This document shows positions 8,161 through 16,750 of a stretch of 64,000 nt of DNA, piece by piece; position 1 is the stretch's first letter, and each line of letters opens with the position of its first letter. The stretch covers positions 310,001 to 374,000 of the forward strand of contig NZ_SRRT01000001.1 in assembly GCF_004784475.1 (NCBI RefSeq), written 5' to 3'. The translations under genes and the position numbers were made by a program. The notes below the pieces were generated by a model. The model was not told where the DNA came from. It made no database searches and saw nothing but the letters and a program-made list of their open reading frames with translations. This DNA comes from Streptomyces bauhiniae. Lineage in GTDB: Bacteria; Actinomycetota; Actinomycetes; Streptomycetales; Streptomycetaceae.

Positions 8161-9069
8161 ATGGACTGGCTGAAGAAGCTGCCCGGCATCGGGCCGATCG
8201 TGACCTGGCTGATGACCACGCACGCCTGGCGCTCGTACGCGCGTCTGGACCGGGTGAACTGGACGTGGCTCGCCGCGGCCATGACCTTCGTCAGCTTCAT
8301 CGCCCTGTTCCCGCTGCTGACCGTCGCCGCGGCGGTCGCGGCGGCCACGCTGGACCCGGCCCGGCAGAAGACGGTCGAGAAGAACATCGCCGCCCAGTTT
8401 CCCGGCCTCGCCGACCAGCTCGACCTGAACGGGCTGGTGCAGAACGCGGGCACGGTCGGGCTGATCGCCGGTGCGGCCCTGCTGTTCACCGGTATCGGCT
8501 GGGTCGGCCAGGTCCGGGACTGTCTGCGCGCGGTGTGGGAGCTGCCCGAGCGGGACGGCAACCCGATCGTGCTGAAGCTGAAGGACGCCGGGGTGCTGAT
8601 CGGGCTCGGCGGCGCCCTGCTGGTGACCCTGGCCGCCTCCACCCTCGCCTCGGCCGCGATCGGCAAGCTGGCGTCGGCGATAGGGCTCGACGAGCACAGT
8701 TGGGGCGCCGTGCTGCTGCGGATCGCCGCGTTCGCCGTCGCCGTCCTCGCCGACTTCCTGGTGCTGCTGTACGTGCTGAGCCTGCTGCCCGGGGTCGAAC
8801 CGCCGCGCCGCCGCCTGCTGGTGGCGGCCCTGCTCGGCGCGGTCGGTTTCGAACTCCTCAAGCTGCTGCTGAGCGGCTACATCCAGGGCGTCGCCGCGAA
8901 GAGCGTGTACGGCGCCTTCGGTGTCCCCGTCGCCCTGCTGCTGTGGATCAACTTCACCTCGAAGCTGATCCTGTACTGCGCCGCCTGGACGGCGACGCGC
9001 AGCGACGAGGGCAAGGTCACGGACGCTGCCGCCGGCGCATCAGATCAGGCAGCGGCCAGCGGCGGTTGA
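8161..9069 (+). CDS. YihY/BrkB-family integral membrane protein
   Basis: A 302-residue membrane protein with about six helices and typical family segments: LAAAMTFVSFIALFPLLTVAA after a short amphipathic N-terminus, FTGIGWVGQVRDCLRAVW, and GAFGVPVALLLWINFTSKLIL near the end. The family was once annotated as ribonuclease BN; the real role is unclear, and envelope transport is suspected. ATG at 8161 is chosen since AGAGG lies seven bases upstream; an in-frame ATG at 8128 is the alternative. The last 53 bases overlap the 3' end of the convergent carboxypeptidase gene. Confidence 0.85.
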   Translation: MDWLKKLPGIGPIVTWLMTTHAWRSYARLDRVNWTWLAAAMTFVSFIALFPLLTVAAAVAAATLDPARQKTVEKNIAAQFPGLADQLDLNGLVQNAGTVGLIAGAALLFTGIGWVGQVRDCLRAVWELPERDGNPIVLKLKDAGVLIGLGGALLVTLAASTLASAAIGKLASAIGLDEHSWGAVLLRIAAFAVAVLADFLVLLYVLSLLPGVEPPRRRLLVAALLGAVGFELLKLLLSGYIQGVAAKSVYGAFGVPVALLLWINFTSKLILYCAAWTATRSDEGKVTDAAAGASDQAAASGG

Positions 9070-10303
9070 CCAGGAAGGCCGCGCCGCCGAGCAGCACCAG
9101 CAGCCCGGTGGCGATGGCCAGCGCGGTCCCGGCGCCCCGCGAGCCGCCGCTCTCGGCGGCGGCGCCCTTCACCGGCTCGGACCCGGCGCCCGCGGTGCCC
9201 TGCGGGGCGCCGGTGACGTCCGCGCTGGGCGCGCCGCTCGGCTGCGCGCTCGGGGTGGCGTTCAGCGGCGGGACGAGCACGCCGACCGGCTTGACCTTGC
9301 CGGCCGCCTTGAAGCCCCAGTCGAAGAGCTGGGCGGTCTCCTTGTAGACCTCGTCGTGCTCGTGCTTCTCCGGGTTCATCACGGTGACCAGCAGTACCTT
9401 GCCGCCGCGCTCGGCGACCCCGGTGAAGGTGGCGCCCGCGTTGGTGGTGTTGCCGTTCTTCACCCCGGCGATGCCCGGATAGACGGAGGTGTCCGTGTCG
9501 CCGCTCAGCAGCCGGTTGGTGTTCTGGATCTCGAACGTCTCGCGGGTGGGCTTGCCCTTGCCCTTGCTCGTGGTCGCGCCGGGGAACTTGGCGCGCACGG
9601 TGGAGCAGTACTCCCGGAAGTCCTTCTTCTGCAGCCCGGAGCGGGCGAACAGGGTGAGGTCGTACGCCGAGGAGTACTGCTGGGGGGCGTCGTAGCCGTC
9701 GGGGCTGACCACGTGGGTGTCGCCGGCCTGGAGGGCGTCGGCGTGGGCCTGCATGTCCTTGACGGTCTGCGCGACACCGCCGTTCATCGCGGAGAGCACG
9801 TGGACGGCGTCGTTGCCGGAGCGCAGGAAGACACCGAGCCACAGGTCGTGGACGGTGTACGTCTCGTTCTCCTTTATCCCGACCATGCTGGAGCCGGCGC
9901 CGATCCCGGCGAGGTCGGCGGGCACCACCTGGTGGCGCGTGTCCTTCGGGAAGCGGGGCAGCACGGTGTCCGCGAACAGCATCTTCAGGGTGCTCGCCGG
10001 GGGGAGCCGCCAGTGCGCGTTGTGCGAGGCGAGTACGTCGCCGCTCTCGGCGTCGGTGACGATCCAGGAGCGGGCGCTCAAGCCCTTGGGCAGCACGGGG
10101 ACGCCCGTGGCGAGGTTCACCTGCGTACCGGGCACGCCGAGGCGGGCGCCGCCGACCTGGGACATGCGGGCCGGGGGAGCGGCGGTGGGGCTGCCGGAGG
10201 GCTTGGGTGCGGCGAAGGCTGACGGGGCGAGGCCGGAGACGGTCAGCAGTGCGGCGGATGTGATCAACAAGGATCGCTGAGCGATCTTCTTCGGTGCGGA
10301 CAC
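9017..10303 (-). CDS. D-alanyl-D-alanine carboxypeptidase (S11 family), membrane-anchored
   Basis: A 428-residue exported enzyme that trims pentapeptide stems of peptidoglycan. Order: signal peptide (about 1-32, ending APSAFA), an Ala/Pro linker, and the penicillin-binding catalytic domain with STLK (Ser/Lys pair), SGN in FLRSGNDAVH, and KNG in place of the usual KTG. An Ala/Pro/Gly-rich linker, a C-terminal membrane helix (GTALAIATGLLVLLGGAAFL) and a basic tail follow. GTG at 10303 is used: TACGTT at 10311-10316 lies seven bases away, consistent with a leaderless transcript. The much longer upstream reading frame lacks a credible start. Its 3' end overlaps the BrkB gene by 53 bases. Confidence 0.92.
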   Translation of the reverse strand: MSAPKKIAQRSLLITSAALLTVSGLAPSAFAAPKPSGSPTAAPPARMSQVGGARLGVPGTQVNLATGVPVLPKGLSARSWIVTDAESGDVLASHNAHWRLPPASTLKMLFADTVLPRFPKDTRHQVVPADLAGIGAGSSMVGIKENETYTVHDLWLGVFLRSGNDAVHVLSAMNGGVAQTVKDMQAHADALQAGDTHVVSPDGYDAPQQYSSAYDLTLFARSGLQKKDFREYCSTVRAKFPGATTSKGKGKPTRETFEIQNTNRLLSGDTDTSVYPGIAGVKNGNTTNAGATFTGVAERGGKVLLVTVMNPEKHEHDEVYKETAQLFDWGFKAAGKVKPVGVLVPPLNATPSAQPSGAPSADVTGAPQGTAGAGSEPVKGAAAESGGSRGAGTALAIATGLLVLLGGAAFLVNRRWPLPDLMRRRQRP

Positions 10304-10394
10304 GATCGAGAACGTACCTGCCACGGGCTGTGAAGTCCCGCCTCCCGCTCCACCCCGGCCATGGAGCCGGATCGCGGGCGGCGATACTGGACTC

Positions 10395-10634
10395 ATGAAG
10401 CTCAGCCGCCCGGTCTCCTGGTTCCTGCTCGCCTTCGGGGTGTGGAGCTGGGTCATCTGGGTCACTTTCGTCAAAAATTTGGTTGCGGACGGCAGCGGTC
10501 TCGCCTTCGACGACGGGCACCCCACGGCCTACTTCTGGGTGCACCTGACGCTGGCGGTCGTGTCCTTCGTACTGGGGACGGTCGTCGGGGTCATCGGGTT
10601 GCGCGGACTGCGCGCACTGCGTCGGACGTCATAG
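10395..10634 (+). CDS. SCO4848-family small membrane protein
   Basis: A 79-residue protein with two predicted membrane helices (about 7-29 and 45-70) and a basic C-terminus LRGLRALRRTS. It matches what I know of the actinobacterial SCO4848 family, whose function is unknown. The ATG has GATACT six bases before it and no ribosome binding site, so it is probably leaderless. The metallophosphoesterase gene starts 12 bases downstream, so the two form an operon that diverges from the D-Ala-D-Ala carboxypeptidase gene, with 91 bases between the starts. Confidence 0.85.
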   Translation: MKLSRPVSWFLLAFGVWSWVIWVTFVKNLVADGSGLAFDDGHPTAYFWVHLTLAVVSFVLGTVVGVIGLRGLRALRRTS

Positions 10635-10646
10635 GGGACACGCCGG

Positions 10647-12011
10647 GTGGTCATCGTCTTCGCGCTCGTCGCCCTGGCCGTACTGGCCCTCGTGGCGGGC
10701 CTGCACTGGTACGTCTGGCGCCGCCTGATCCGCGACACCACCCGCCCGCGCGGGGCCGCCCGCCGGGCGGGCACGGTGCTCTTCGTCGCGGCCCCGGTGC
10801 TGATGATCGCCGCCCTGGTCGCGGAACGCTCCGGCGCACCCTTCTGGCTCCAACGGGCCCTGGCCTGGCCGGGGTTCCTGTGGATGGCGCTGGCGCTGTA
10901 CCTGCTGCTGGCGACGCTCGCGACCGAGCCGGTGCGGGTGTGGGCGGGTCGGCGGGCGCGTCGGGCGACTCGGGAGGCGGTGTTCGCCGAGCTGGCCGGA
11001 GTGCCGGTGCCGTCGGCGGATCGGGCCGGGGCGGCTGAGGAGACGCCGGCTACGCCAGCAGAGCCGGCCGTGAGGGCTGACGAGGCGTCCCCGGCCCCGG
11101 CGTCGGCCTCGGCAGAGCCCTCCGCCGGGGCTGACGGCACGTCCCCCTCCGAAGCCCCGCAGGCTTCCGCGCTCGCCGCCTCAGCCCTCTCCCGCCGCGT
11201 CTTCGTCTCCCGCGTTGCCGGGGGTACGGCGGCCGCGGTGGCGCTGGGTACGACCGGCTGGGGCACGTACGGAGTACTGCGCGGCCCGCGCGTGAAGCGG
11301 CTGACGGTCCCCCTGGCCAAGCTCCCGCGCGCGGCGCACGGTTTCCGGATCGCGGTGGTCAGCGACATCCACCTGGGCCCGGTACTGGGACGCAACTTCG
11401 CCCAGACGGTGGTCGACACGATCAACTCGACCCAGCCGGACATGATCGCGGTCGTCGGCGACCTGGTGGACGGCAGCGTGAAGAACCTGGGCCCGGCGGC
11501 GGCACCGCTGGCCGGGCTGGAGTCCCGCCTAGGCACCTTCTTCGTCACCGGAAACCACGAGTACTTCTCCGGCGCCGCCCAATGGCTGGACGAGGTCCGC
11601 ACCCTGGGCATGCGCCCGCTGGAGAACGCCCGCACGGAGCTGCCGTACTTCGACCTGGCCGGGGTCAACGACCTCCAGGGCGAGAGCGAAGGCCACGGCC
11701 CGGACTTCGCCAAGGCCCTCGGCGACCGCGACCCCGCCCGCGCCTGCGTCCTCATGGCCCACCAGCCGGTCCAGATCCACGAAGCCGTCCGCCACTCCGT
11801 GGACCTCCAACTCTCCGGCCACACCCACGGCGGCCAACTCTGGCCCGGCAACCTCATCGCGAAGGCCGCGAACCCCACGGTCGCCGGCCTCGCCCACTAC
11901 GGCGACACCCAGCTCTACGTCAGCCGCGGCGCAGGCGCCTGGGGCCCACCGACCCGCGTGTGGGCCCCGTCGGACATCACCGTGATCGAACTGGCCTCCC
12001 GCGAGGCGTGA
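10647..12011 (+). CDS. Membrane-anchored metallophosphoesterase
   Basis: A 454-residue calcineurin-like phosphoesterase. The N-terminal third has about three membrane helices and a long Ala/Pro/Glu-rich linker (about 125-175). A further hydrophobic segment precedes the catalytic domain, whose motifs appear in order: SDIHLG, GDLVDG, GNHE, AHQP and GHTHGGQ, which bind the dinuclear metal centre. This layout is close to YaeI/YkuE-like phosphodiesterases that act on envelope phospholipids; that role is inferred. GTG start at 10647 with AGGGG upstream. It is cotranscribed with the SCO4848-family gene. Confidence 0.88.
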   Translation: MVIVFALVALAVLALVAGLHWYVWRRLIRDTTRPRGAARRAGTVLFVAAPVLMIAALVAERSGAPFWLQRALAWPGFLWMALALYLLLATLATEPVRVWAGRRARRATREAVFAELAGVPVPSADRAGAAEETPATPAEPAVRADEASPAPASASAEPSAGADGTSPSEAPQASALAASALSRRVFVSRVAGGTAAAVALGTTGWGTYGVLRGPRVKRLTVPLAKLPRAAHGFRIAVVSDIHLGPVLGRNFAQTVVDTINSTQPDMIAVVGDLVDGSVKNLGPAAAPLAGLESRLGTFFVTGNHEYFSGAAQWLDEVRTLGMRPLENARTELPYFDLAGVNDLQGESEGHGPDFAKALGDRDPARACVLMAHQPVQIHEAVRHSVDLQLSGHTHGGQLWPGNLIAKAANPTVAGLAHYGDTQLYVSRGAGAWGPPTRVWAPSDITVIELASREA

Positions 12012-12014
12012 CAC

Positions 12015-12507
12015 ATGCCCCTCATCGCGGAGTACCGCACCACCGCCCGGCCGGACCGTGGCCTTGTCGAGATCTACGACGCCGATGCGTACGAGGCCGA
12101 CCACGAGGTCGCCGTCAGGGCCCGCACGGAGGTGGTCGCCGGGAACGGCTACCACCTGTACCTCCACACCCTGCAACCGGACCTGCGCGTCGACATCGCC
12201 ATCCGGATCTGGGACGCTCCCCGCACTCCTCCGGCGGACGCCGAGGGCACGGTGGCCGTCTCGCTGGAATCCGAGACCGGTGATGTCGTCGTGAACCAGT
12301 TGACGCTCGGCCCGGCAGGCACGACCCGCCTGCCCCGCCCCGGCGTCTACACCGGCCACGCCTGGTGGACCGGCCGCCGACTACTACGACCAGCACGTCC
12401 GGGGAGGCACCCGGCGGCCCCTCACCACCGAGGACGTCGGCCGTGCGCGCGAGCGGTCCCCGGTGGCGGAGCGGTACACCCTCGACCTGTGGTTCCTCCA
12501 CGACTGA
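12015..12507 (+). pseudogene. Hypothetical protein gene with an apparent frameshift
   Basis: The gene starts at ATG 12015, four bases after the metallophosphoesterase stop. About 119 residues of the first frame look genuine, from MPLIAEYRTT to YTGHAWWTG. After about position 12372 coding quality moves to another frame, which gives YYDQHVRGGTRRPL and ends YTLDLWFLHD at the TGA at 12505-12507. Skipping one base near 12372 joins the two halves. In the uncorrected frame the protein runs on as Arg/Pro-rich nonsense to 12614. I do not recognise the family. It may be a real decay mutation or a sequencing error. Confidence 0.6.
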
Positions 12508-12525
12508 GCACGGCCCCGGCCGCCG

Positions 12526-13848
12526 CTACGCGCCGTCGCGTAGGAAGGCGGGGATCTCCTCGCGGGTCGGGTGGTTCGGCAGGGGGGCCGGGGCGTTCTG
12601 GAGGAACGCGGTGATGACGGCGGCGGCTCGGCTGTTGTTGTCGTCCAAGCCGTTCCACATGTGGTGTCCGACGCGGGGCATGTACTGCGCGCGCCGGACG
12701 GCGGGGTCGTTGGCCAGGACGGCGGTCTCCCACTGGCGGACCTGGGAGGAGCACTCGGCGATCATCAGCATCGCGGGGGTCCGGGAGCGCCGGAGCTGGG
12801 AGGCGATGGAGGGCGAGTCCCTGACCGTCTGCTGGACGCGGAGGCTGGCGGCGGGACTGAAGGAGAAGTTCCGCCGGGTGTCCTCGACGGGGATGCGGTG
12901 CGCGTCGCGGGCGCAGTAGGCGGACGCGGTGTCGCTGCCGAGGTCCGCCGCGGTGAACGCGTTGTCACCCTCGGCCTGCCCGATCAGTCCCGTACCAGGG
13001 GTGAGTAGCCCGAGCCGCATGAGGCCGAACGCCACGGCGTAGCGGGGGAGTCGCGTGGAACGCGGTCCGCTCGGGGCCGGTGCTAGGCCGCGTGCGGATG
13101 CCCGGCCCTTGTGCCCGGTGAGGCGCGCGGTCGGGCCGTCCATGGGGCCGGGCTCGGCGATGACCGCCCGGTGCAGGCGCGCGGCGACACTCGGCTCGGC
13201 CAGGGCGCGGGTGAGCACGGTGCCGCCGGAGGAGAACCCGAGGATGTCGACCTTGCCCTGGCCCAGGCGGTCGACGAAGGCGGCCAGGTCGCGGACCGAC
13301 CTGGAGATCGAGTACTGGCCCATGGGGAGCAGGTCGCTCCGTCCGCCACCGGCCTGTTCGTAGGCGTAGACGTCGTAGCCACGGCTGGCCAGGAGGCGCA
13401 GGAACCGGTGGTCGAGTTCTGAAATGCCGCGCACCGGACCGCCGTTGAGGTACACGAACGGGACGGGATGCCGGGGGCCGGACTTCGCGGGCGGGTAGTG
13501 GTACACCGCGACGCGACTGCCCGTGGCCAGCCGCCAGTGCTGCGTGGCCACGTACGGCAGCGCGGCCGGGTGGTGCCGGGCCGTCGGCGCGGTCGGGACG
13601 CAGACCGTCGCCGTCAGCGCCGCCGCGACGATCACCGGCAGGAACGGCACGAGCCGGGCCGGCCAAGTGCGGCGCCGTCCGCGCCAGATGGCGAGCGCGG
13701 CCCCGATCGCGAGGGTCGTCGCCCATGCGGCGAGCCCCGAGCCCGACCCGTCCGTGAGGGCGATCAGCCCGAGGAAGACGACGACCAGGGCGACGACGGC
13801 GGCCAGGGCCGACAGTAAGCGGATGAGACGCACGGCGAATGCAGGCAA
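12526..13848 (-). CDS. Membrane-anchored alpha/beta hydrolase (proline iminopeptidase-like)
   Basis: A 440-residue protein. The first 90 residues hold three predicted membrane helices; the rest is an alpha/beta hydrolase with an oxyanion region VYLNGGPVRGISELDHRF, a nucleophile elbow GFSSGG, and a late histidine in RVGHHMWNG. It may be a peptidase or esterase acting outside the membrane; the substrate is unknown. The start is TTG at 13848 behind GGGGG; an in-frame GTG (codon 6) is an alternative. It diverges from a TetR-type gene only 61 bases away and is its likely target. Confidence 0.75.
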   Translation of the reverse strand: MPAFAVRLIRLLSALAAVVALVVVFLGLIALTDGSGSGLAAWATTLAIGAALAIWRGRRRTWPARLVPFLPVIVAAALTATVCVPTAPTARHHPAALPYVATQHWRLATGSRVAVYHYPPAKSGPRHPVPFVYLNGGPVRGISELDHRFLRLLASRGYDVYAYEQAGGGRSDLLPMGQYSISRSVRDLAAFVDRLGQGKVDILGFSSGGTVLTRALAEPSVAARLHRAVIAEPGPMDGPTARLTGHKGRASARGLAPAPSGPRSTRLPRYAVAFGLMRLGLLTPGTGLIGQAEGDNAFTAADLGSDTASAYCARDAHRIPVEDTRRNFSFSPAASLRVQQTVRDSPSIASQLRRSRTPAMLMIAECSSQVRQWETAVLANDPAVRRAQYMPRVGHHMWNGLDDNNSRAAAVITAFLQNAPAPLPNHPTREEIPAFLRDGA

Positions 13849-13870
13849 GGCGGACCCCCGACGGTTTCAG

Positions 13871-13892
13871 AACGGTGTTTCAAAACGACGTT
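13871..13892. promoter_or_regulatory. Imperfect palindrome, candidate TetR operator
   Basis: Between the divergent hydrolase and TetR genes lies a 22-bp partial palindrome with matching arms AACG..GTTT / AAAC..CGTT. Its place, 18 bases before the TetR start, fits autoregulation. Confidence 0.4.
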
Positions 13893-13909
13893 ATCGTAGG
13901 CTGCTCGTC

Positions 13910-14527
13910 GTGGGTAGGCCGAGAACGAACGACCAGGCCGTCAAAGAACGGCTCGTGGTGTGCGCGACCGAGATGCTCGCCACCGGATCGCGGGATTCGG
14001 TGACGGTTCGCGCCGTGGCGGCCGCCGCCGAGACGTCGACGACGGCGGTGTACTCCCTGTTCGGCGGCAAGGACGGGCTGATCGGCGCGGTGCGCGACAG
14101 AGCCGTCTCCGGCCTGTACGCGGAACTGTCGGCGGTGCCGGAGTCCGAGGACCCGCTCGCCGACCTCTACGCGCTCGCCGTCGCCTACCGCCGCTGGGGA
14201 CGCGGCCACAGGCACCTGTACGCCGTGCTGTTCGGCGGTGTGCAATCCTTCGACCCGTCCGGCGAGGTGGGCGCGGCCGACCCCGTCCGTCCGCTGCTGA
14301 CGGCGATCGACCGCGCTTTGACGGCATCCGTCCTCACCGGGGAAGCCGATGCGATCGCCCTGTCCGTATGGGCCACCCTGCACGGCCTGGTGACCCTCGA
14401 ACTGGCCGGGGCTCTGGATACGGCCACGGCGGAGGCCGCGTTCGGCTCGACGATCCGTGCCGCGCTACGGGGTTGGACGACGCCGGAGGTGTTCCGCAGC
14501 CTGCGCCGGGCCGAACCAGCCGGCTGA
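13910..14527 (+). CDS. TetR/AcrR-family transcriptional regulator
   Basis: A 205-residue regulator. The N-terminal helix-turn-helix (about residues 25-50) contains SVTVRAVAAAAETSTTAVYSLFGGKDGLI, presented here only as the typical TetR recognition region; the rest is a helical ligand-binding domain. GTG at 13910 is preceded at seven bases by TAGGCT, so it is probably leaderless. It diverges from the alpha/beta hydrolase gene and probably represses it and itself. The ligand is unknown. Confidence 0.85.
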   Translation: MGRPRTNDQAVKERLVVCATEMLATGSRDSVTVRAVAAAAETSTTAVYSLFGGKDGLIGAVRDRAVSGLYAELSAVPESEDPLADLYALAVAYRRWGRGHRHLYAVLFGGVQSFDPSGEVGAADPVRPLLTAIDRALTASVLTGEADAIALSVWATLHGLVTLELAGALDTATAEAAFGSTIRAALRGWTTPEVFRSLRRAEPAG

Positions 14528-14532
14528 GAGGC

Positions 14533-15366
14533 TCAGCGCAGCCCGGCGAAGAGGTCGTCCTCCGGGGTCGGGGCGGCCGTGGGGTCCTGGACGCGGAGGA
14601 AGGTCTCCGTGCCCATCAGGTCGGCGAAGCGGTCCTTGCCCATGCGGAGGAAGAAGATGTTCTCGCCCTGGCTGGCGTGGGCGGCGAGGGCGTCGTACTT
14701 CTGGTCGCTGTAGGGGGTGGTGTCGACCCAGGTGGTGATCTCGTCGTCGGGGAGGCCGATCTCGGCGAGGGCGGCGGCCTCGGCGGGGTCGGGCTCGGGC
14801 ATGTCGCCCGCGAACTCGCGCATGACCTCGCCGAAGCGGGCCATCTGGGAGCGGGGGACGGTGGTCCAGTAGACCTTGGGGGTCAGGTCGGTCAGCTTCA
14901 GCGCGGCCATCGTGATGCGGTGGGCCTGGATGTGGTCGGGGTGGCCATAGAAACCGTTCTCGTCATAGGTGACGACCACATCGGGGCGGTAGTGCCGCAT
15001 CAACTCCGCGAGGCGGGCGGCGCCTTCCTCCACCGGGGTCTGCCAGAAGGAGTCGGGGGCGTCGTTGCTGGCCCAGCCGGTCATCCCGGAGTCGGCGTAG
15101 TCCAGCATCTCCAGGTCGCTGATCTTCAGGACCTCGCAGCTCGCCTCGAGTTCGTCCCGCCGCATCCGGGCGACCGCCGCCGGGTCGTGTCCGGGCTGGC
15201 CCGGCTTCACACCCCCCGGCCCGTCCCCGCAACCGCCGTCGGTACAGGTCACCAGCACCGTCCGGATGCCTTCCGCCGCATACCGCGCGAGCACCCCGCC
15301 GGTCCCGGTCGCCTCGTCGTCGGGGTGGGCGTGCACTGCCATCAGCGTCAACGGCCGGTCAGTCAT
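14533..15366 (-). CDS. PIG-L/LmbE-family deacetylase
   Basis: A 277-residue zinc-dependent deacetylase related to MshB and mycothiol-conjugate amidase. It shows the metal motif AHPDDE (about residues 13-18), YDENGFYGHPDH (about 143-154) as the second metal site, and a CTDGGCGDG segment. These enzymes remove N-acetyl groups from GlcNAc-type substrates or cleave mycothiol conjugates; which one applies cannot be read here, since the fit to canonical Mca is only moderate. The ATG at 15366 has a strong AGGAGG upstream. It is convergent with the TetR gene, with five bases between the stops. Confidence 0.8.
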   Translation of the reverse strand: MTDRPLTLMAVHAHPDDEATGTGGVLARYAAEGIRTVLVTCTDGGCGDGPGGVKPGQPGHDPAAVARMRRDELEASCEVLKISDLEMLDYADSGMTGWASNDAPDSFWQTPVEEGAARLAELMRHYRPDVVVTYDENGFYGHPDHIQAHRITMAALKLTDLTPKVYWTTVPRSQMARFGEVMREFAGDMPEPDPAEAAALAEIGLPDDEITTWVDTTPYSDQKYDALAAHASQGENIFFLRMGKDRFADLMGTETFLRVQDPTAAPTPEDDLFAGLR

Positions 15367-15465
15367 GGAAGAGTCCTCCTGCGAGATGTGGCATGGCCCG
15401 TGGCGGGCGTACCGCACAACCTCGCCGACGGGACCGGATGTTCCCGCCCCGATGGCCCGCGTCGG

Positions 15466-15825
15466 TCAGGGCTCGATGCGCAGGTCCTCGATGAGGCCGC
15501 CACCGAGGCGGAAGCGGTAGTGCAGGTCCACCGCACCGCCCGGGAAGTCGCCCTCCAGGTGGTGGGTGGCGACGTAATGCTCCGCGTCCGCCCTCTGCGC
15601 GCCGGTGAGTTCGGTCGTGTACGTGTACTCGCCGGCGGAGCGGTTCATCCAGGCTTCGATCGCCGGGGCTCCCCGGTAGGTCCTGCCGTCGTCGGTCACG
15701 GTGGCGTCCGGACGGAGGAAGCCGAGTGCGGCGGCGGTGTCGTGGGCGCGGTGGGCCGCCAGGAAGCCGGTGACGACCTCGGGCAGCGCCTCGGGGGCGA
15801 TGGACTGGGGCTGGTCGGTGGACAT
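15466..15825 (-). CDS. SnoaL/NTF2-like protein
   Basis: A 119-residue single-domain protein with the cone-shaped NTF2-like pattern: an N-terminal helix with VTGFLAAHRAHD, RPDATVTDDGRTYRG, and alternating C-terminal strands ending LIEDLRIEP. Such proteins act as small isomerases, cyclases or binding proteins, and no specific role can be assigned. It follows the SDR gene by 20 bases on the same strand, so both are probably one unit controlled by the divergent HxlR regulator. Confidence 0.7.
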   Translation of the reverse strand: MSTDQPQSIAPEALPEVVTGFLAAHRAHDTAAALGFLRPDATVTDDGRTYRGAPAIEAWMNRSAGEYTYTTELTGAQRADAEHYVATHHLEGDFPGGAVDLHYRFRLGGGLIEDLRIEP

Positions 15826-15845
15826 GGGGACTCCTGGGAGGGGGT

Positions 15846-16640
15846 TCAGACGGTGGGGACGGTGCCGCCGTCGATGACGTGCTCGGCGCCGACGATGCCG
15901 GAGGCGCGGTCGGAGACGAGGAACGCGACGAGTTCGGCGACTTCCTCGGGGTGGGCGGGGCGGCCCAGCGGGATTCCGCCGAGGGAGTCCATGAGCTGCT
16001 CCAGCGCCGCTTCACGGCTGGTGCCGGCGTTCTCCGCGAGGCGGCCGACGAGCCGGTCGGCGGCGGCGGTCCGGACGAAACCGGGGCTGACGGAGTTGAC
16101 CCGGACACCGAGCGGAGCGACCTCGTTGGCCAGTCCCTTGCTGTAGGTGGTCAGCGCGGCCTTGGCGGCGGCGTAGGCGAGGGTGCCGTCCCACAGCGGC
16201 ATGCGGCGCTGGATCGAGGAGATGTGCACGACGGCGCCCCGTCCGGCCTCCGTCATGGCGGGCAGCAGGCCGCGGTCCAGGCGGACGGCGGCGAGGAGGT
16301 TGACGTTCAGCTCCCTGGCCCAGTCGTCCTCGGTCAGGGCGGCGTACCCGCCCGAAGGGGCGCTGGAGCCGCCCACGTTGTTGACCAGGATGTCGACGCC
16401 GCCGAGGCGGCGCAGGGCCTCGTCGACCACAGTGGCGGCCCCCTCGGACGTGGCGAGGTCCGCGGTGATGATCTCCGAGGCGGCCAGGTCGTCCGGGCGG
16501 CTGCGCGCGGTGACCAGCACGGTGGCGCCGGCTTCGGACAGCCGCCGGGCGACGGCCGCGCCGACGCCTTTCGTGCCGCCGGTGACCAGGGCGCGCCGCC
16601 CCTTCAGGGAGTCGCCGGTGTCGCCTGGTGGAGTGGCCAT
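15846..16640 (-). CDS. SDR-family oxidoreductase
   Basis: A 264-residue short-chain dehydrogenase. Motifs: [12 protein letters not shown] for NAD(P) binding (about 19-30), NNVGG, the catalytic Ser in HISSIQ, YAAAKA, and SPGFVRT. The substrate is unknown. ATG at 16640 has GGAGG five to six bases upstream. It diverges from an HxlR-type regulator, the usual arrangement in which the regulator represses the oxidoreductase in response to reactive electrophiles or quinones; that signal is inferred from the family. Confidence 0.85.
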   Translation of the reverse strand: MATPPGDTGDSLKGRRALVTGGTKGVGAAVARRLSEAGATVLVTARSRPDDLAASEIITADLATSEGAATVVDEALRRLGGVDILVNNVGGSSAPSGGYAALTEDDWARELNVNLLAAVRLDRGLLPAMTEAGRGAVVHISSIQRRMPLWDGTLAYAAAKAALTTYSKGLANEVAPLGVRVNSVSPGFVRTAAADRLVGRLAENAGTSREAALEQLMDSLGGIPLGRPAHPEEVAELVAFLVSDRASGIVGAEHVIDGGTVPTV

Positions 16641-16691
16641 GATGTCCTCCGTTCCCGGGTGCGGGCCGGAGAGAGGGCGCACCCGTCGTCA

Positions 16692-16728
16692 CTGCTAAAA
16701 TAGAAGCCAGTAACTTCGACATTAGCAG
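16692..16728. promoter_or_regulatory. Inverted repeat, candidate HxlR operator
   Basis: CTGCTAA (16692-16698) and TTAGCAG (16722-16728) form a perfect 7-bp inverted repeat around an AT-rich spacer. CAGTAACT also occurs twice nearby (16708 and 16726). It lies in the 110-bp region between the divergent SDR and HxlR genes and is much richer in AT than its surroundings. Confidence 0.5.
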
Positions 16729-16750
16729 TAACTCGGCGGAGGTGGTCCAC

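Noticed and set aside
12015..12614. Unbroken 199-residue reading of the gene after the metallophosphoesterase
   Set aside because: Its last 80 residues are Arg/Pro-rich nonsense overlapping the convergent hydrolase, while a good C-terminus lies in another frame.
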